Positions 35,720-50,700 of a stretch of 64,000 bases of DNA are shown one piece after another. Made by a program: the position numbers and the translations under genes. Location of the stretch: positions 1-64,000 of the forward strand of contig CAYXVE010000009.1 in the NCBI GenBank assembly GCA_964468435.1, given 5' to 3'. The stretch is from JBCCTX01 sp964468435 (GTDB lineage: Bacteria > Bacteroidota > Bacteroidia > J057). The notes under the pieces are model-generated. The model had not been told where the DNA came from, did no database searches, and saw only the letters and a program-made list of their open reading frames with translations. The first letter of the stretch is position 1. Each line of letters starts with the position of its first letter.

Positions 35720-38700
35720 ATGCCAGTTTTGCATCGTACAACTATTCAAGCTCTTAAATACCTGCTGTCTGTAATAGGATTGATAGCTGGAATGGTATTT
35801 ACCTTAGTTCCAGTAATGGGACAGTTTTCGGATATTACCTCCACTATTGTAGATACATCTCTTATAGAAGGGTTTGAAACGGGTGAAATGGTCTGGGCAG
35901 ATTTCAATGGAGATGGGGTTGGGGAACTGTTTGTCATGGGTAAGATCAATGATACCACTACAGGTGCTTTTATATATGTACAAGAGATCCCAGGGGTACT
36001 GGTTCCCGATACCAATCTTTCCCAGGTTTTTGTGCCTGTAAGTGATGCAACACTTCTTACGCCGGACTTAGATGGTGATGGTATACCCGAACTGTTTTAC
36101 ACAGGTATTGATGCAGACAGTAATGATGTAGTTCTGCTTTACACCTTTACCGGAACTAAATTTTCACGTGATAACGCTGTGGTTTCTAATGTGATTCCTG
36201 TTGTTGAAGGAGATGGAGATTGGGCTGATTACGATCAGGATGGAGATCAGGATTTGATACTATCCGGATTGACGGAAAGTGGAAGCCATACCACGAGAAT
36301 ATACCAAAATCAGTCAGGCGTGCTGATCTATCAAGAGACTTTAAGTTTGACCCTGGCACAGATTTCTCATGGGGGGGTAAGATGGGGGGATTTTAATGAG
36401 GATGGATTATGGGATATCCTGATCACAGGAGCAATTGAGAGTGGCGATCCTGTTACTGAGGTGTATCTGAACAACGGTGATGGTACATGGCAACCTGTCT
36501 CAGGTGATGGATTGCCCGATCTGATGCATAGTTCCTTAGATATAATGGACTACGATAACGATGGAGATCAGGATGTGGTTCTAAGTGGCATGCGTATGGA
36601 TAGCTCTGTAGTTTGTGGGGCATATGCCAACAATGGATCGGGCGTATTTTCAAGGGCTACTTTTATAGAGGCGTTGAAATACCAGCAGATATTCTGGGGG
36701 GACTTTACAGAGGATGGACTGTCAGATCTGGTTTTACTGGGAAAGAAGGATAGTCTCCTTATTTTGAAAATTCTTATCCAAAATGCTTCCCAGGTAGGCA
36801 CCTTTCAGGATTCTTCAGTTCTGGATACGTTTTTTACGGGATTTATGACTCTAGGAGATGCAGGTAACAATGGCAACCTGGACTTATTCATTAGTGGCCG
36901 AAGAGATTCTGTTTACTGGCGTATATGGGGAAATGATACACCTGATAACACTTCGCCGGCTGTGCCTGAGAATGTATTAGCAATACAGGAAGGTACTAGG
37001 ATTATACTGGAGTGGGACCTAGAGAAAGATGTCGAGTATGGATATTTTTTAAAAGCGATTGGATCATCTGCTTTTCTTTATAATACCCGTGCAGATACTA
37101 CGAATGGATTTCGCCGAGTATTCAGAACAGCACAATTATCTCGTAGAGGTTTGTGGGAGCTAGATAATTTACCTCCCGGAAACTACATATTTGGTATACA
37201 AGCTATCGATCGAAGTGGCGAAGGCTCTGCATTTCAGAAAGTCAAATTTCGTGTTAATCCTTTAACCCTAACAGAGGTAAGTTCTCTTTATTTACCTCCG
37301 GATGTACCTGGATTGCAGAATGCTTCTGTATCAGTTGCAGATATCAATCTTGATGGAGATATGGATATGGTACTGATGGGAGAGGACGGCGGACAAATAC
37401 TGACACTTGTTTTGCTAAAAAATGAAGGTGGAGGAAAGATTTATACAACTGGGGGCTTTTCACTTACAGGATTGACAAGGGGAGATATGGCATGGGGTGA
37501 CTACGATCTCGATGGTGATCCAGATCTCCTTATGAGTGGTTGGGATGGAATCCAACGCAGAACAATTCTCTATCAGAATAATCCTGGCGATGGAACGCTT
37601 GCCGTACAATCTTCTGCCTTTGCAGGGGTAGATTCTTCGACAGTAGACTGGTCAGATTTTGATGGCGATGGTGATGCAGACGTCTTGCTGACAGGTTTTG
37701 ATGGTACAATATGGGCGACGAGATTATATAGAAATGATGGGGGAGGCATCTTTACAGAAATTAGTGATGTATCGACGCTCTTATCCGGATTTAGCAGACA
37801 TACTGCCAGATGGGTGGATTATGACCGCGATGGAGATCCCGATCTATGGGTAAGTGGTTTATCTGATGGAGCAGGTGCCAGTAATGTCTTGAGCAATACT
37901 CAAGGTAGATTTTCAGATGCTGGTATAGGACCTCTACAGGGACCCATACTGGGCAGTATTGCAGTGGCAGACATGAATTTGGATAATTATCCGGATATCC
38001 TGGTTACAGGAGAGAACATCGATGGTGATGGTTTTACACGACTATATAAAAATGACAATGGCAGCAATTTTGCGCTGATAGGCATCGGCCTTCCTGATTT
38101 GGCACAGGGAAAACCTGCATGGGGTGATTATGACAATGATGGAGACGTAGATCTACTGCTGTCGGGTAGTGTAAACCGTGCTGATACGGCTCGCAACACC
38201 TCGTTGTTTATCAATCAGGGCAATGATATCCTGGTGGAAGATTCTTTTAGTTCATCACAACTGGCCCAACTGGGAGGAGGAAGTGCTGCGGTATGGACGG
38301 ATCTTAATGAAAATGGCGAACTAGACTTACTGATCGTGGGGAATAGCAGTGCGGGAACTTCCATACATACGTATGAAAATCTTCTGGGAAGTACAACTGC
38401 TTTACCCGAAGTACCTTCGCAGCTCAGTAGTAATCTGCTTCCCGATGGAAGAGTTCGCTTCAACTGGAGTACCAGTCCAGGTAGTGCTGGCAGCACCTAC
38501 AATCTTTTTCTAGGAACCTCTGCTCAAGTAGGTAATCGGAAATCCCCCTTATCAAATATCTCAAATGGGGATAGATATGTGTTGAATATCGGTAATTTAC
38601 AAAATGCTGATACATGGATCTGGGAAAATCCATTGCCTGGCAACTATTTCTGGAGTGTTCAGACGATAGCTGGCAACTATAAAAGCTCAGCTTTTGCCGA

Positions 38701-41700
38701 TATTCAGATTCTTACGATAGAAGATCCCGAATTTACTGATTTTACACCGACTTCTCTGCCAGGTCTTTCAAATGCTTCGGCAGATTGGGGAGATTTTGAT
38801 AATGATGGCGATCTGGACTTAGCAATACTTGGAGGAGATGGCAATGGCCCATTTACCCAACTGTATGTACAGCAATCAGATGGGAGCTTTATACCGCAGG
38901 GTACTGTATTTCCTCAGATGAGCGATGGCGATGTGGCATGGGGTGACTACAACCATGATGGCAATCTGGATTTGATCCTTGCTGGAATTGGAGGCCCTGA
39001 TGGAGGGACAAACATATACAGGAATGATGGAAATGGTAACTTGACTTTGATTCAGGATAATGTATTGGATGTTTTCCGCAGTAGTGTCGAATGGGGGGAT
39101 TACGACAACGATAATGACCTTGATATGTTACTCTCGGGAGTAGCTTCAGGCAGATCCTGGACAAAGGTATACAGGAATGATGGGAATGATCAGTTTGTGG
39201 ATATACAAGCAGAGCTAGATACGATTAGTGCAGGAAGTGCTGTCTGGGGGGATTATGACAATGATGGAGATCTGGATATACTCTTGAGTGGAAATGGCTT
39301 TGGAAGTATCTACGAAAACCTGGGGGATAGATTTGAAAAGCGGGTTTTGTTAAGAAATATGATCAACAGTGATGCAAAGTGGGTAGATTATGATAATGAT
39401 GGTTTTCTGGATGCAATACTTACAGGATTGGAAACTGATAATGGAGGTGCACGGGTAACAATCGTATATAGAAATGTGCCAGGAAATGCTGGAAACAGAA
39501 GTTTTCAGCAGGTTATAAGTCTACCTGGTGTAGAGGATGGATCACTAAGTCCTGGAGATTATGATGGTGATGGTTGGGTAGATTTATTGATATCAGGTAA
39601 GAGTTCTGAACTGAATAATGCAACAAAAATCTTTAGACAGATTAATGGACAATTTGTATTAGATTCTGTGAATTCTACGTTCTTGCCTGATATAGCCAAC
39701 ACATCTGTGTCAGAATGGGCAGACATAGATTCAGATGGAAAACTGGATATACTGCTCATTGGACAGAAGGAAAATGGAGACCGGATTTTAAGGATGTTCA
39801 AAAATGATCTGTTAGTAAATACCTTCAGTTTTGGCAGTCCTCGGAATATTTCACAGACACAGGTCAATCAGGACATAATTTTATCCTGGGAGCCACCTGC
39901 ACAGGGTGCCGAAGAACGATATTCATACGCACTGTATTTGGGAAATGCTTCTAAGAATATCTCTACACAAGCGGCCATATCTCTTGAAAATCCCATGTCT
40001 GATCTTAATACTGGTTTTAGGAAGATTGTCAGGTATGGTGATTTCCGGGGAAATAGTTTCAGGTTATCAGATCTTACGGATGGTACTTATTACTGGAGTG
40101 TACAGGCTATCGATAAAGATTATGAAGGCTCAGCATTTGCTCCCGAACAATCTTTTACGTTCAGGACTCCTAATTTCGTAAATAGTACACCAGGGTTTTC
40201 AACGCTGCCTACTCCGTTGTACGATGCTTCGCTTTCATGGGTAGATTACGACACGGACAATGATCTTGATTTTGTGATGACAGGGCTCGATGATGCGGAT
40301 AATCCCCAGACGATACTCTATACAAATCAGGGAAACGGTATTTTTGAAGAGGAGAATAATAATTTACCGGATATACATGCAGGCGAGGTGGCCTGGGCTG
40401 ACTTCGATCATGATGGAGATCCAGATTTGTTGATTACGGGTAATTCCGCCGAGGGACCTGTAAGCCAACTGTTTCAAAATGATGAGGGTTCTTTCAGCCC
40501 GGTGAACACAGGGTTTATGCCTTTGTCTCAAAGTAGTGCTGCCTGGGGGGATATTGATCATGATGGAGATCAGGATTTGATCATCACCGGGGTGGATGAA
40601 GCGGGTGTATCCCGCACTAAACTTTATCGCAATGAAGATTTCAACAACTTTTCTGAAATCACGCACAATGTGAAGAATGTAAGGGATGGGGATGTTGCCT
40701 GGGGTGATTTTGATTATGACGGTGATTTGGACCTGCTACTGACGGGTTTGGATAATGCTGATTTGCCAGTTACCAGGATATACCGGAATAGTTCAGGTCT
40801 TTTTGAGGAATTGAATTCTGGTTTTGCCCAGGTAGGCGAAAGTAGTGTAGCCTGGGGTGACTACAACAATGATGGTTTGCTCGATATACTATTATCCGGA
40901 CGTACGAACCCGGCTTTCACGGCCATATACCGGAACCTGGGTAATGATGTATTTCAGGAAATAGCCCTCAACTTAGATCCTGTGAGTAATGGGAAAGTCG
41001 CCTGGGGCGATTATAACAATGATGGATATCGCGATATACTCATTACGGGTACCACAGATTCAGGCCAGGGCTTTGCAAAAATCTTCCGTAACAATCTTGG
41101 GGCTGGTTTTACTGCAGACGAAAATAGCAGTGTTTTGTTTCCAAGGGTAGGTGAAGGGAGTACAGGAGGCTGGGCCGATATAAACAGCGATGGCAAACTC
41201 GATTTACTGATCTCTGGAAGAAATCCGGTTACTGGATCTAATGAATTAACACTACTGACCAATGATCTGAATATTGGTTCCGGTACCCTATTACCACCAC
41301 CAGTAGATGTGAGGGCCAAACAAATGGGAGACCAATTGATCATTGCATGGGATCCTCCGGTGGGATATGATTCTGAACTTGTAGATGGATTGACTTATGC
41401 GATATCCTTAGTTCCACAGGATAGCGATACGCCCCCCCTATTTACTGAAAGTGATCCTAGTACAGGGTTTTTGTATATCCCGAGAGATGGAAACAGGTTT
41501 CATATCACTTCCTTGGAAATCAATGGACTGAAGACAGGAACATATGAATTGAGTGTACAAGCTATTTCACCGGGATTTACAGGTTCTGAGTTTTCCGAGC
41601 CCATAGTTGTTGCCTTTCAGGCACCTGAGTTGATCAATGTTACGGGAACGGTCTTTACGACGCCGCTTACTGGAGTGGATCATGCAGATGCTTCCTGGGC

Positions 41701-44700
41701 TGATTATGATGGAGATGGAGACCTCGACGTGATTATACAGGGTTTGACTGCTGGAAATATATCGCTGACAGCGTTGTATACCAATAATAATGGATTATTT
41801 GTCAAAGATGATGATGTTTCGCAGGATTTGGAGCAGGTAGACAGTGGTAATTTTGCCTGGGGAGATTATGACAATGATGGCGATGTAGACTTGTTGCTCT
41901 CAGGTTTATCATCTAATGGTTCGGTGTTAAAACTGTATCAAAACACTGATGATACCTTCACGGAAATAACTACCGGGCTTACAGGTGTATTTAACAGCGA
42001 CCTGAAATGGGTGGATACCGACAATGATGGCTGGCTGGATATTTCAGTAATAGGGAATGATGGTGTTGGCAAGGTGGGGCAAATTTACCGGAATCAATTT
42101 ATCAATAATCCTACCCAACCATTTATGGCAGGAAATACTTTGAGCGTTTCTCTGGACAACGGCACTCAGGCTTGGACCGATGTAGACCGTGATGGTGACC
42201 GGGATGTAATATTATTGGGTTCTGGAGCTTCTGATCTGCCTGTAGTGAGTCTACAACTGAATGATGGCCGGGGAAATTTTATACAGCGCGAGGGTACAGG
42301 AATAGCCGCTATGCAGCAAGCCACAGCTTACTGGGGTTCTTATGATAATGATCTATGGCCTGATCTCCTGATTTCGGGAATAGATCAGAATGGAAATCCT
42401 GTTACGACTGTATATCGAAATAATCAGGACTATACGTTTACTGCTGTTCCTGTGGATAATATCGGCGGTGAGGATGCATTCTGGGGAGATTGGGACGAAG
42501 ATGGAGACTGGGATATCAGCCTGGCTGGGGATTCAATAGGTGGAGAAACAATGTCAAGGTTGTATTTAAACGACAATGGAGTTTATAACCCCAAATCAGA
42601 AGATTCTGATGTTCTGGAAAATGTTGGAGATGGGGGTTTTCTCAAATGGGGCGATTATAATGATGATGGATACCCCGACCTGCTGACAGGGGGAAGGAAT
42701 ACACAGGGACAACGGGTTATCAGGCTCTATCAGAATACTACAAATAATCCCGCTCCGAAACCCAGAGTACCAGCCGTACCCACCGGACTTCTAGCTTCTC
42801 AGGAGGGAAATAAGCTCATTTTTACGTGGGAGCCTCCTGCGGGTACATATCCCGCTGAACTGACAGATGGTCTTTCTTACAACTTTTATATAGGTTTAGA
42901 CACAGGGTTGCAGAATATCCAGTCTGCCAATGCAGATCTGAATACAGGTAGCAGGAGAATTTTGACGAGAGGAAATGCATTTCAGACAAGGAGATGGGTT
43001 ATTGAAGATTTACCCAACGCCACCTACAGCTGGGGAGTGCAGACTGTGGATGCTGATTATGAAGCGTCAGAATTCATTCAGGGTAATGATATCACCTTTG
43101 AAAGTCCTGATTGGAATGATGTTACTACAGAGGTTCTGCCTGCTGAACTTACAAGTATTTCAGAAGCAAAAATGATCGCCGGGGATTATGACAGAAATGG
43201 GGATATGGATTTTCTGATCATGGGCACACGCAATACACAGGCTTTTACGAATCTTTACAGAAATCAGGATGGTCAGTTTCAAATTGCAACCAGTAACTTG
43301 CCATCTATCCGTAGTGCTGCCATGGATTGGGGCGATTACAACCAGGATGGTTTTATAGATTTACTGGTTACAGGTAATATAAATAACATTCCTGCCACGA
43401 GAATTTATATTAACAATAAGGGAGTAGACTTCTCTAATTCTGGGGTACAACTGGAAGGTGTGGAAAATGGAGATGCGGCATGGATCGATTATGACAATGA
43501 TGGAGATCTGGATATCGTGTACATGGGCAATTCTGCCTCAGGACCCATTACCCGCCTGTATATCAATCAGGGGGGAACTTTTATCAACTCTAACTTTACA
43601 TTTCCCGGTCTCACTGACGGAAGCATAGCCATTGCAGATTATAATAATGATGGGTATACGGATATCTTTCTGACAGGTAGTGATGGTAATGGAGCTGTGA
43701 GTAGGTTATATCAAAATAATGCAGGTAACGGATTTTTGGCTCAGACGTTCACAATTCAGAATCTCAGAGATAGTCACGCCGATTGGGTCGATTACGATAA
43801 TGACGGTGATCAAGACTTATTTATTACTGGAATTACGGGAAATAATCGCATTTCGAGGCTTTACAGAAATGATTTGCAGGCCAATCAATTTGTATCAGTA
43901 ACATTAAATATCCCAGGTCTGAATGGTGCTGATGTAGTCTGGGCTGATATGAATCTAGATGGTCTTCGCGATGCAATTATTTCAGGTCAATCAGATACGG
44001 AGAATCTGATTGAAATATATCTTAACGAAGGTCAGGGGGGATTCAGGCTCGATACGATCGGATCTGGCGTATTAAATGGTGGTGGGGCAGAAAGCGCGAT
44101 AGCTGTAGGAGATTTCGATGGCGACGGTGTACTTGATATCAGTCTGGCTGGTACAGCCCTTCCCAATAATACTTTGCGTATCGTTGATAATCTGATTCCC
44201 GCTCAGAATAATTCTATTCCCGGTGTACCCGCTAATATTTCAGCTACCCAAAGTGGAAGATCCATTTCATTAAGTTGGAATCCCCCCGTAAATGATGAAG
44301 GAAGTATTAGCTCTGGCTATACCTATAATATTTATGTTGGAGACCGGGATAATCCATTGAGTATACGTTCGCCACAATCTTTCAGGGATAATGGCCGCCG
44401 CCTGGTCGTTGAGGAAGGCTTAAATGGTCAAAACAGAGCATTTCAGTTGCGCAAGCTGACGACTGGTACCTATTTCTGGGGTGTGCAATCGATTGGTCAG
44501 AACTATGAAGCGTCTGCTTTTACAGGAATAGATTCTTTTAAATATGTAAATCCCATCATGCTTGATTCTACTGACCAGGTTTTTGGAGGAGTACCAGCAG
44601 GATTTAGAAATTCGGCACTGGCCTGGGGGGATTACAACAATGATAATATTCTGGATCTTGTGATTTTGGGAGAGACCCCTGCTGGCAAGCTTACCAGGCT

Positions 44701-47700
44701 TTACAAAGGTACAGGTAGTGGATTGGTCAATAGTGGAATCAATACTTTTGCCAATGTATCTGATGGTAGTGTGGCCTGGGCTGATTATAATCTGGATGGG
44801 AATCTGGATTTATTGCTCACGGGTATGAGTGATCAGGGACCCGTGTCAATATTGTATATCAACAACGGCAACCAAAGTTTTAATCCGATCAATACTTTCA
44901 CCGGGGTATCGGAAAGTGATGCCCAATGGGGTGATTTTGATAATGATGGTGATCCTGATATCGTAATTTCGGGTTTGAGAGAGGATGACTCTCCTATTTC
45001 CATCCTATACAGAAATGATAGTAACAATGAATTTAATGAAATAGAAAATCAATTGGCTAATGTAAGGGGAAGTACAGTCGACTGGCATGATTATAATAAT
45101 GATGGATATGTAGATCTGATATTGGCAGGTGTAAATGCATCTGGTTTTCCGATTACGAGGCTTTATGTTAATAATAGACTTGGTAATCTGGTGAATTCAG
45201 GAGTAGCGTTTGACAACCTGAGTGATGGGGATATTTCATTTGGTGATTATAACAATGATGGGTTTGCCGATATCTTGTTTGCGGGGACGATAGACTCGGG
45301 TCCCATTACGAAAGTATATCGCAATAATGGAGGTTCTTCTTTCAATGAAGTATTCAGTGCCGATGGGGGAAGAGATGGTACGGTTGCCTGGGGAGATTTT
45401 AACCATGATGGATTCCGGGACTTTTTTGTCGCAGGCGTAAGAAGTGGACAATCAGGAGAGCGTTTTGCTTTCATATACAGGAATGATGGGGGAAATAATT
45501 TTTCAATAGATCCTGAAGCTAGCGTAGCGTTGACTGGTTTTGCAAATGGTGAAGCAGCATGGGCTGATTATGACTTAGACAATCATCTGGATCTGGTAGT
45601 AGTCGGAAATACAAATGGAGAGGGTATTCTCAGGTTATATCACAATGAGACACTTCTGGCGCCATCGGTACCAGGTACACCTGCCAACCTGGTCGCTTCC
45701 CAGGAAGGTGATAAGGTTATTCTCGAATGGAATGCTCCTCAATTACCTTCGGTGGGCATTGCAGCGGGATTTACATACAATGTGTATGTCAGAAGGGATA
45801 ATGATCTGATTGTTTCTCCTCAGGCAGATATCAATACTGGATTTTTCCGGGTAGCGGAAGATGGCAATACATTTAATCTCAGAAGGATTGTACTTGAGGG
45901 GCTGACAGAAGGTAGCTACTCATGGGGAGTACAGGCTGTAGATGCCGATTACCAAGGTTCAGCTTTTGCAATAGGAAATAATTTCAATTATATATCACCT
46001 GATTTACAGGAAATCTCTGACGATATTCTCGATGTAGAAGTGCCTTACACAGAGGCTGTGCTCAAGTTTGGTGATTTTAATGGAGACAAGCGTCAGGATT
46101 TAATCATATCAGGTCTGATCAACAATATACCTGTTACCCGCCTCTATACAAATGAGGTTCTGGGAGATTTTGCAATAGTGGAAAATACCGGGCTTGAAAA
46201 TATATTTCGTGGAGATCTGGCTTGGGGGGACTATGATAATGATGGAGACCTGGATTTGGCAATGAGTGGTCAGAATGCACAGGGGCCGTTTAGTGCAATT
46301 TACCGGAATGATGAGGGAAATTTTGTAAGACTGAATGCTAATATCGTTCAAGTAACGAATAGTGCTTTGGCCTGGGGTGATCTGGATAATGATGGTGATC
46401 TGGATTTGATTTTGTCAGGAACACTAGGTAACAATAATTCGGTAACGAGAATATATTTAAATAATCGCAATGATAATTTCACCTTGTTGCCTTCCAGTAT
46501 TCCTGGCATCAGAAATGGAAGTATTGCCCTGGGGGACTACGATAGTGATCTTGATCTGGACCTGTTGATTACAGGGAGCAATCAGGGTACACCCGTAACC
46601 ATGTTGTGGATCAACAATGAAGATGACACCTTCACCGAAGCCCAGGTGGTTGTAAATGGACTAGAACAATTACAGGGAGTTGTAAATGGGAATGCTGAAT
46701 GGGGAGATTTCAATAATGATGGTTGGATAGACATTCTTTTAGCCGGTTCCACAGGGACAGCCAATACCTTAAGGGTCTATCTCAACAATTCCAATGGCTT
46801 CTTCTCACCAGTATTTAATATCCAGGGTATCTCAAATGGTGAAGTATCCTGGGGTGATATCAATACAGATAATTATCTGGATATCATTATTGCTGGTGAA
46901 CAGCTAGGAACCTTTCATACGAGTATTTATCTGAACGACAGAAATGGTTCCTTTACCTTTGATGATCTGAACTCGGAAGTACTTGTTCCGGTGGGGGCAG
47001 GTTCTGGTATCGCATTGAGCGATATAAATCTCGATGGAACACTGGATCTGGCTGTTGCAGGCACAAGGAACCTTACGAATGAAGGTACCCTTAAGGTCTA
47101 TCGAAATGACCATCCAGCGACTCCCATTGTAATTCCTCCTCCCATAGAACTGACTTCTACTCAAAACAATGAGATCGTAGAACTTAGCTGGCAAATTCCC
47201 CCTGGTGTAGCACAAAATATTACCAATGGATTGGGTTATAATATCTATGTAGGCCGGCAGCCAGGTGGTATTGAATTCCAGGCTCCTATGGCCTATCTCG
47301 ATGATGGTACACGCCAGATTACTCAAATGGGTCCTGTTTCCGGGACGCGATGGCGACTGGAAGGACTATCTGCCGGGACTTATTACTGGAGCGTACAAGC
47401 AGTAGATCAGCGATATGAAGGGTCAGTTTTTGCAAATGAGCAAAATTTTATCTATTCACCTCCAGATTTTATTGACCTTACAGGTGAAATATTTGCTCAG
47501 CCTCCTCAGGGATTCAACGATGCAGATCTTTCATGGATCGACTTTGACAATGACAATGAATTAGATCTGTTTGTAACGGGTTTAAGTCCTACTCAGCGTA
47601 TTACGAGATTATTCCGCAATAATGGTGGACAATTGACTTCCTTTAATACCAATGTGATCAATGTAAGTGAGGGCGACGCTGACTGGGCAGATTTTGATAA

Positions 47701-50700
47701 TTCAGGTGGAATTGATCTCGCCCTGATAGGTCTAAGCGACACAGGTGCCGTTTCATTAATCTATCGCAATCAAAACAATACTTTCATCCGGGTTCAAACA
47801 CTTGAAGGCGTTAGTGGAGGTAGTGTGAGATGGGGAGATTTGGATAATGATGGACGACCTGATCTATTAATTACCGGGCAGTCTTCGACAGGAGATCCTC
47901 AAACTTATCTTTATCGCAATACCCAGAATCAGGGTTTTGCTCTGGTAAATACAGATCTGACCGAAGTGGCGCGTGGTAGTGGTGTTTGGGGCGATATAAA
48001 TAAGGATGGATGGGAGGACATCGTCCTTACAGGAGCTACCAACACAGGTGATGTAACGATTGTCTATCTCAACGATAAACAGGGGGGATTTAACCCTGTC
48101 AATACTTCGCTCCCAGGCGTAGTAAATGGCAACCTCGTCCTTCTCGATGTCAATAATGATGGATTTTTGGATATAATCCTTACTGGAAATGCAGATGGCA
48201 ACCCCGTGTCTGATGTGTATCAGAATATGGGCAATAACCAGTTTACACTACTGGATCAATTGGAGGGTATTTTTGAGGGTAAAGCAGCATGGGGAGACTT
48301 TAATGATGATGGATATCCAGATATAGTGGTTTCTGGAACTGGGGTTCAAGGCGCTGCTACGATCCTGTACAGGAACATGGAGGGACTTCGCTTTGAAAAA
48401 GATTCACTTAATTCTGCTGCACTTCAAAATGTTGCACTGGGTAGTGATATTGCCTGGGGAGACTATGATAACGACAGCAAGCTAGACCTGGCTCTGGCTG
48501 GTGGAGATCCAGAAGGTACAGGTAAAAATCTGATACTTTATAAAAATGTCGAAACCAATGGGAATCGTAGATCTGAACCACCTGTAAATCTACGGACCAT
48601 TTCTTCAGGGAAAAAACTCACTTTTGTATGGTCTCCCCCTACTGGATATAGACCAGATCTTATAAGAGGGCTTACCTATAACCTATACATTGGTACTGCT
48701 CCTGGTATCGCAAACATAAATGCTCCCGAATCTGATTTAGAGACAGGATATCGTAGGATATTACACCAGGGAAGCCTTCAAGATACCTCCTGGACCATCA
48801 CAAATTTACCCAGTGACACATATTATTGGAGTGTTCAGTCAGTTGGTTCTGACTTCGAGGGTTCCCCATTTGCCGAAGAGCAAATCGTGGAATTTACCCT
48901 TCCCATATACGAAGAGGTAAGCGCAATTGCAGATTCCCTGATAGGAATTGATGAGGCTGCTACCTCATGGGGAGATTTTGATAATGATGGAGACCTGGAT
49001 CTGATTGCTACCGGGCGCTCTCAAAATGCTAATACTACCTGGATATACCGGAACAATGGACAGGATACATTTCAACGGTTTGATTTTTTCTTGCCAAAAA
49101 TACGGGATGGTAATGTAGAGTGGTTTGACTACAATAATGACGGGTTTTTGGATATCATCCTGAGTGGAGAGACTTCCAGAGAGTTGATCACTCGTATTTA
49201 CCGCAGTGATTCAGCCAATGCCTTTACAGAAATCATAGCGAGACTTCCGGGGATTCGTTCTGGTGATATCGACTGGGGAGATTTTGATAATGATGGAGAT
49301 TTGGATATTGCGTTGTGTGGAATTACCAATAATCTAGATATTGAGACTCCCATCTCAAGGGTTTTTGTGAACCAGGGTGCTAACAATTTTACAAGACTTG
49401 ATGTCGGATTAGTGGGAATCAGCAATGGGGTGGTAGAATGGATAGATTTTGATGGTGATGGGAGACTGGATTTGTTTTTGTCAGGTAACACAGCTACAGG
49501 AAGCACAACTCGTATGTACCGGAATGCTGGTAATAAATCCTTCGATGAACTTACCATTCCATTTGCTGTCTTGGGCAATAGCTCAGCATCCTGGGGAGAT
49601 TACAATAATGATGGCAATCCAGACGTTCTTCTCTCCGGGGAAAAGCCAGATGGCAATCTGGTAAGCTACTTGTACCGCAACGATGATGGAGAAGGTTTTA
49701 CTGGCATAGATTCCTTAATAGGTGTTGCTAATGGTTCTATTTATTGGGGAGATTACAATGAAGATGGTTTTGCCGATATATTGATCAGTGGTGAGACTCA
49801 GGAATCTCTTAATGCCAGATCCAGGAATATCAACGAAGGCATAACAGCCATTTATCAAAACCTGGCAGGGCAGGAATTAACCCTGGATTCTGTAAATACG
49901 CCCGTACTCAGTCAGGTAAATGGAAAAGGGGAGGTAAACTGGATAGATTATGATCATGATGGTAAACTTGATATACTGATAGCAGGGAGAAGCACTGAGG
50001 ACGATACCACTAAAGTATTAACGATCTTTAGAAATATATCAGAGGGTAGTGCAGATTCCCGGCCATCGCCTCCTGTTTTGGGTGCTGTTGAAAAGAGAGA
50101 GGATCGCGTTACGCTATCATGGAATCCACCTTCAGGGGGAACATCAGTAAACGGATATACATATAATCTGCATTTGGAATCCCGTTCAAGTATGCGACAA
50201 GTGGTTCCCGCAATGAGTGATTTCCAAACGGGTAAACGAAAAGTCATCAAAGAAGGTAATGTGGGTGCAGGTAATCAATGGACGATCATTGACCTCCCTT
50301 CAGATACTTATTTCTGGACTGTACAGTCTGTAGACCGTGAATATGAGACCTCTGAATTTGCTGCGGTAGATAGTTTTGAATTTACAGCTGCACGGTTTAT
50401 TGATGTGTCTGATATCGCCTTGCCTGAGGATATTTTAGGATTCACCAATGGAGACATGGAGTTGGGTGATTATGATAATGATGAGGATCTAGATTTACTC
50501 ATTTGCGGCGAAACAGACTCAGGATTCGTCTCGGCTTTATATCAAAACATAGGACAATCGCGTTTCGTGAAAGTTGATCTGGATATGGTGGGCCTGGCCA
50601 GAGGGGCATTAGCTTGGGGAGATATCAATAATGACGGCTTTCTGGATGCCATTATTACGGGGACTTATAATGGTACAGAAACCATTACTACCCTCTATGT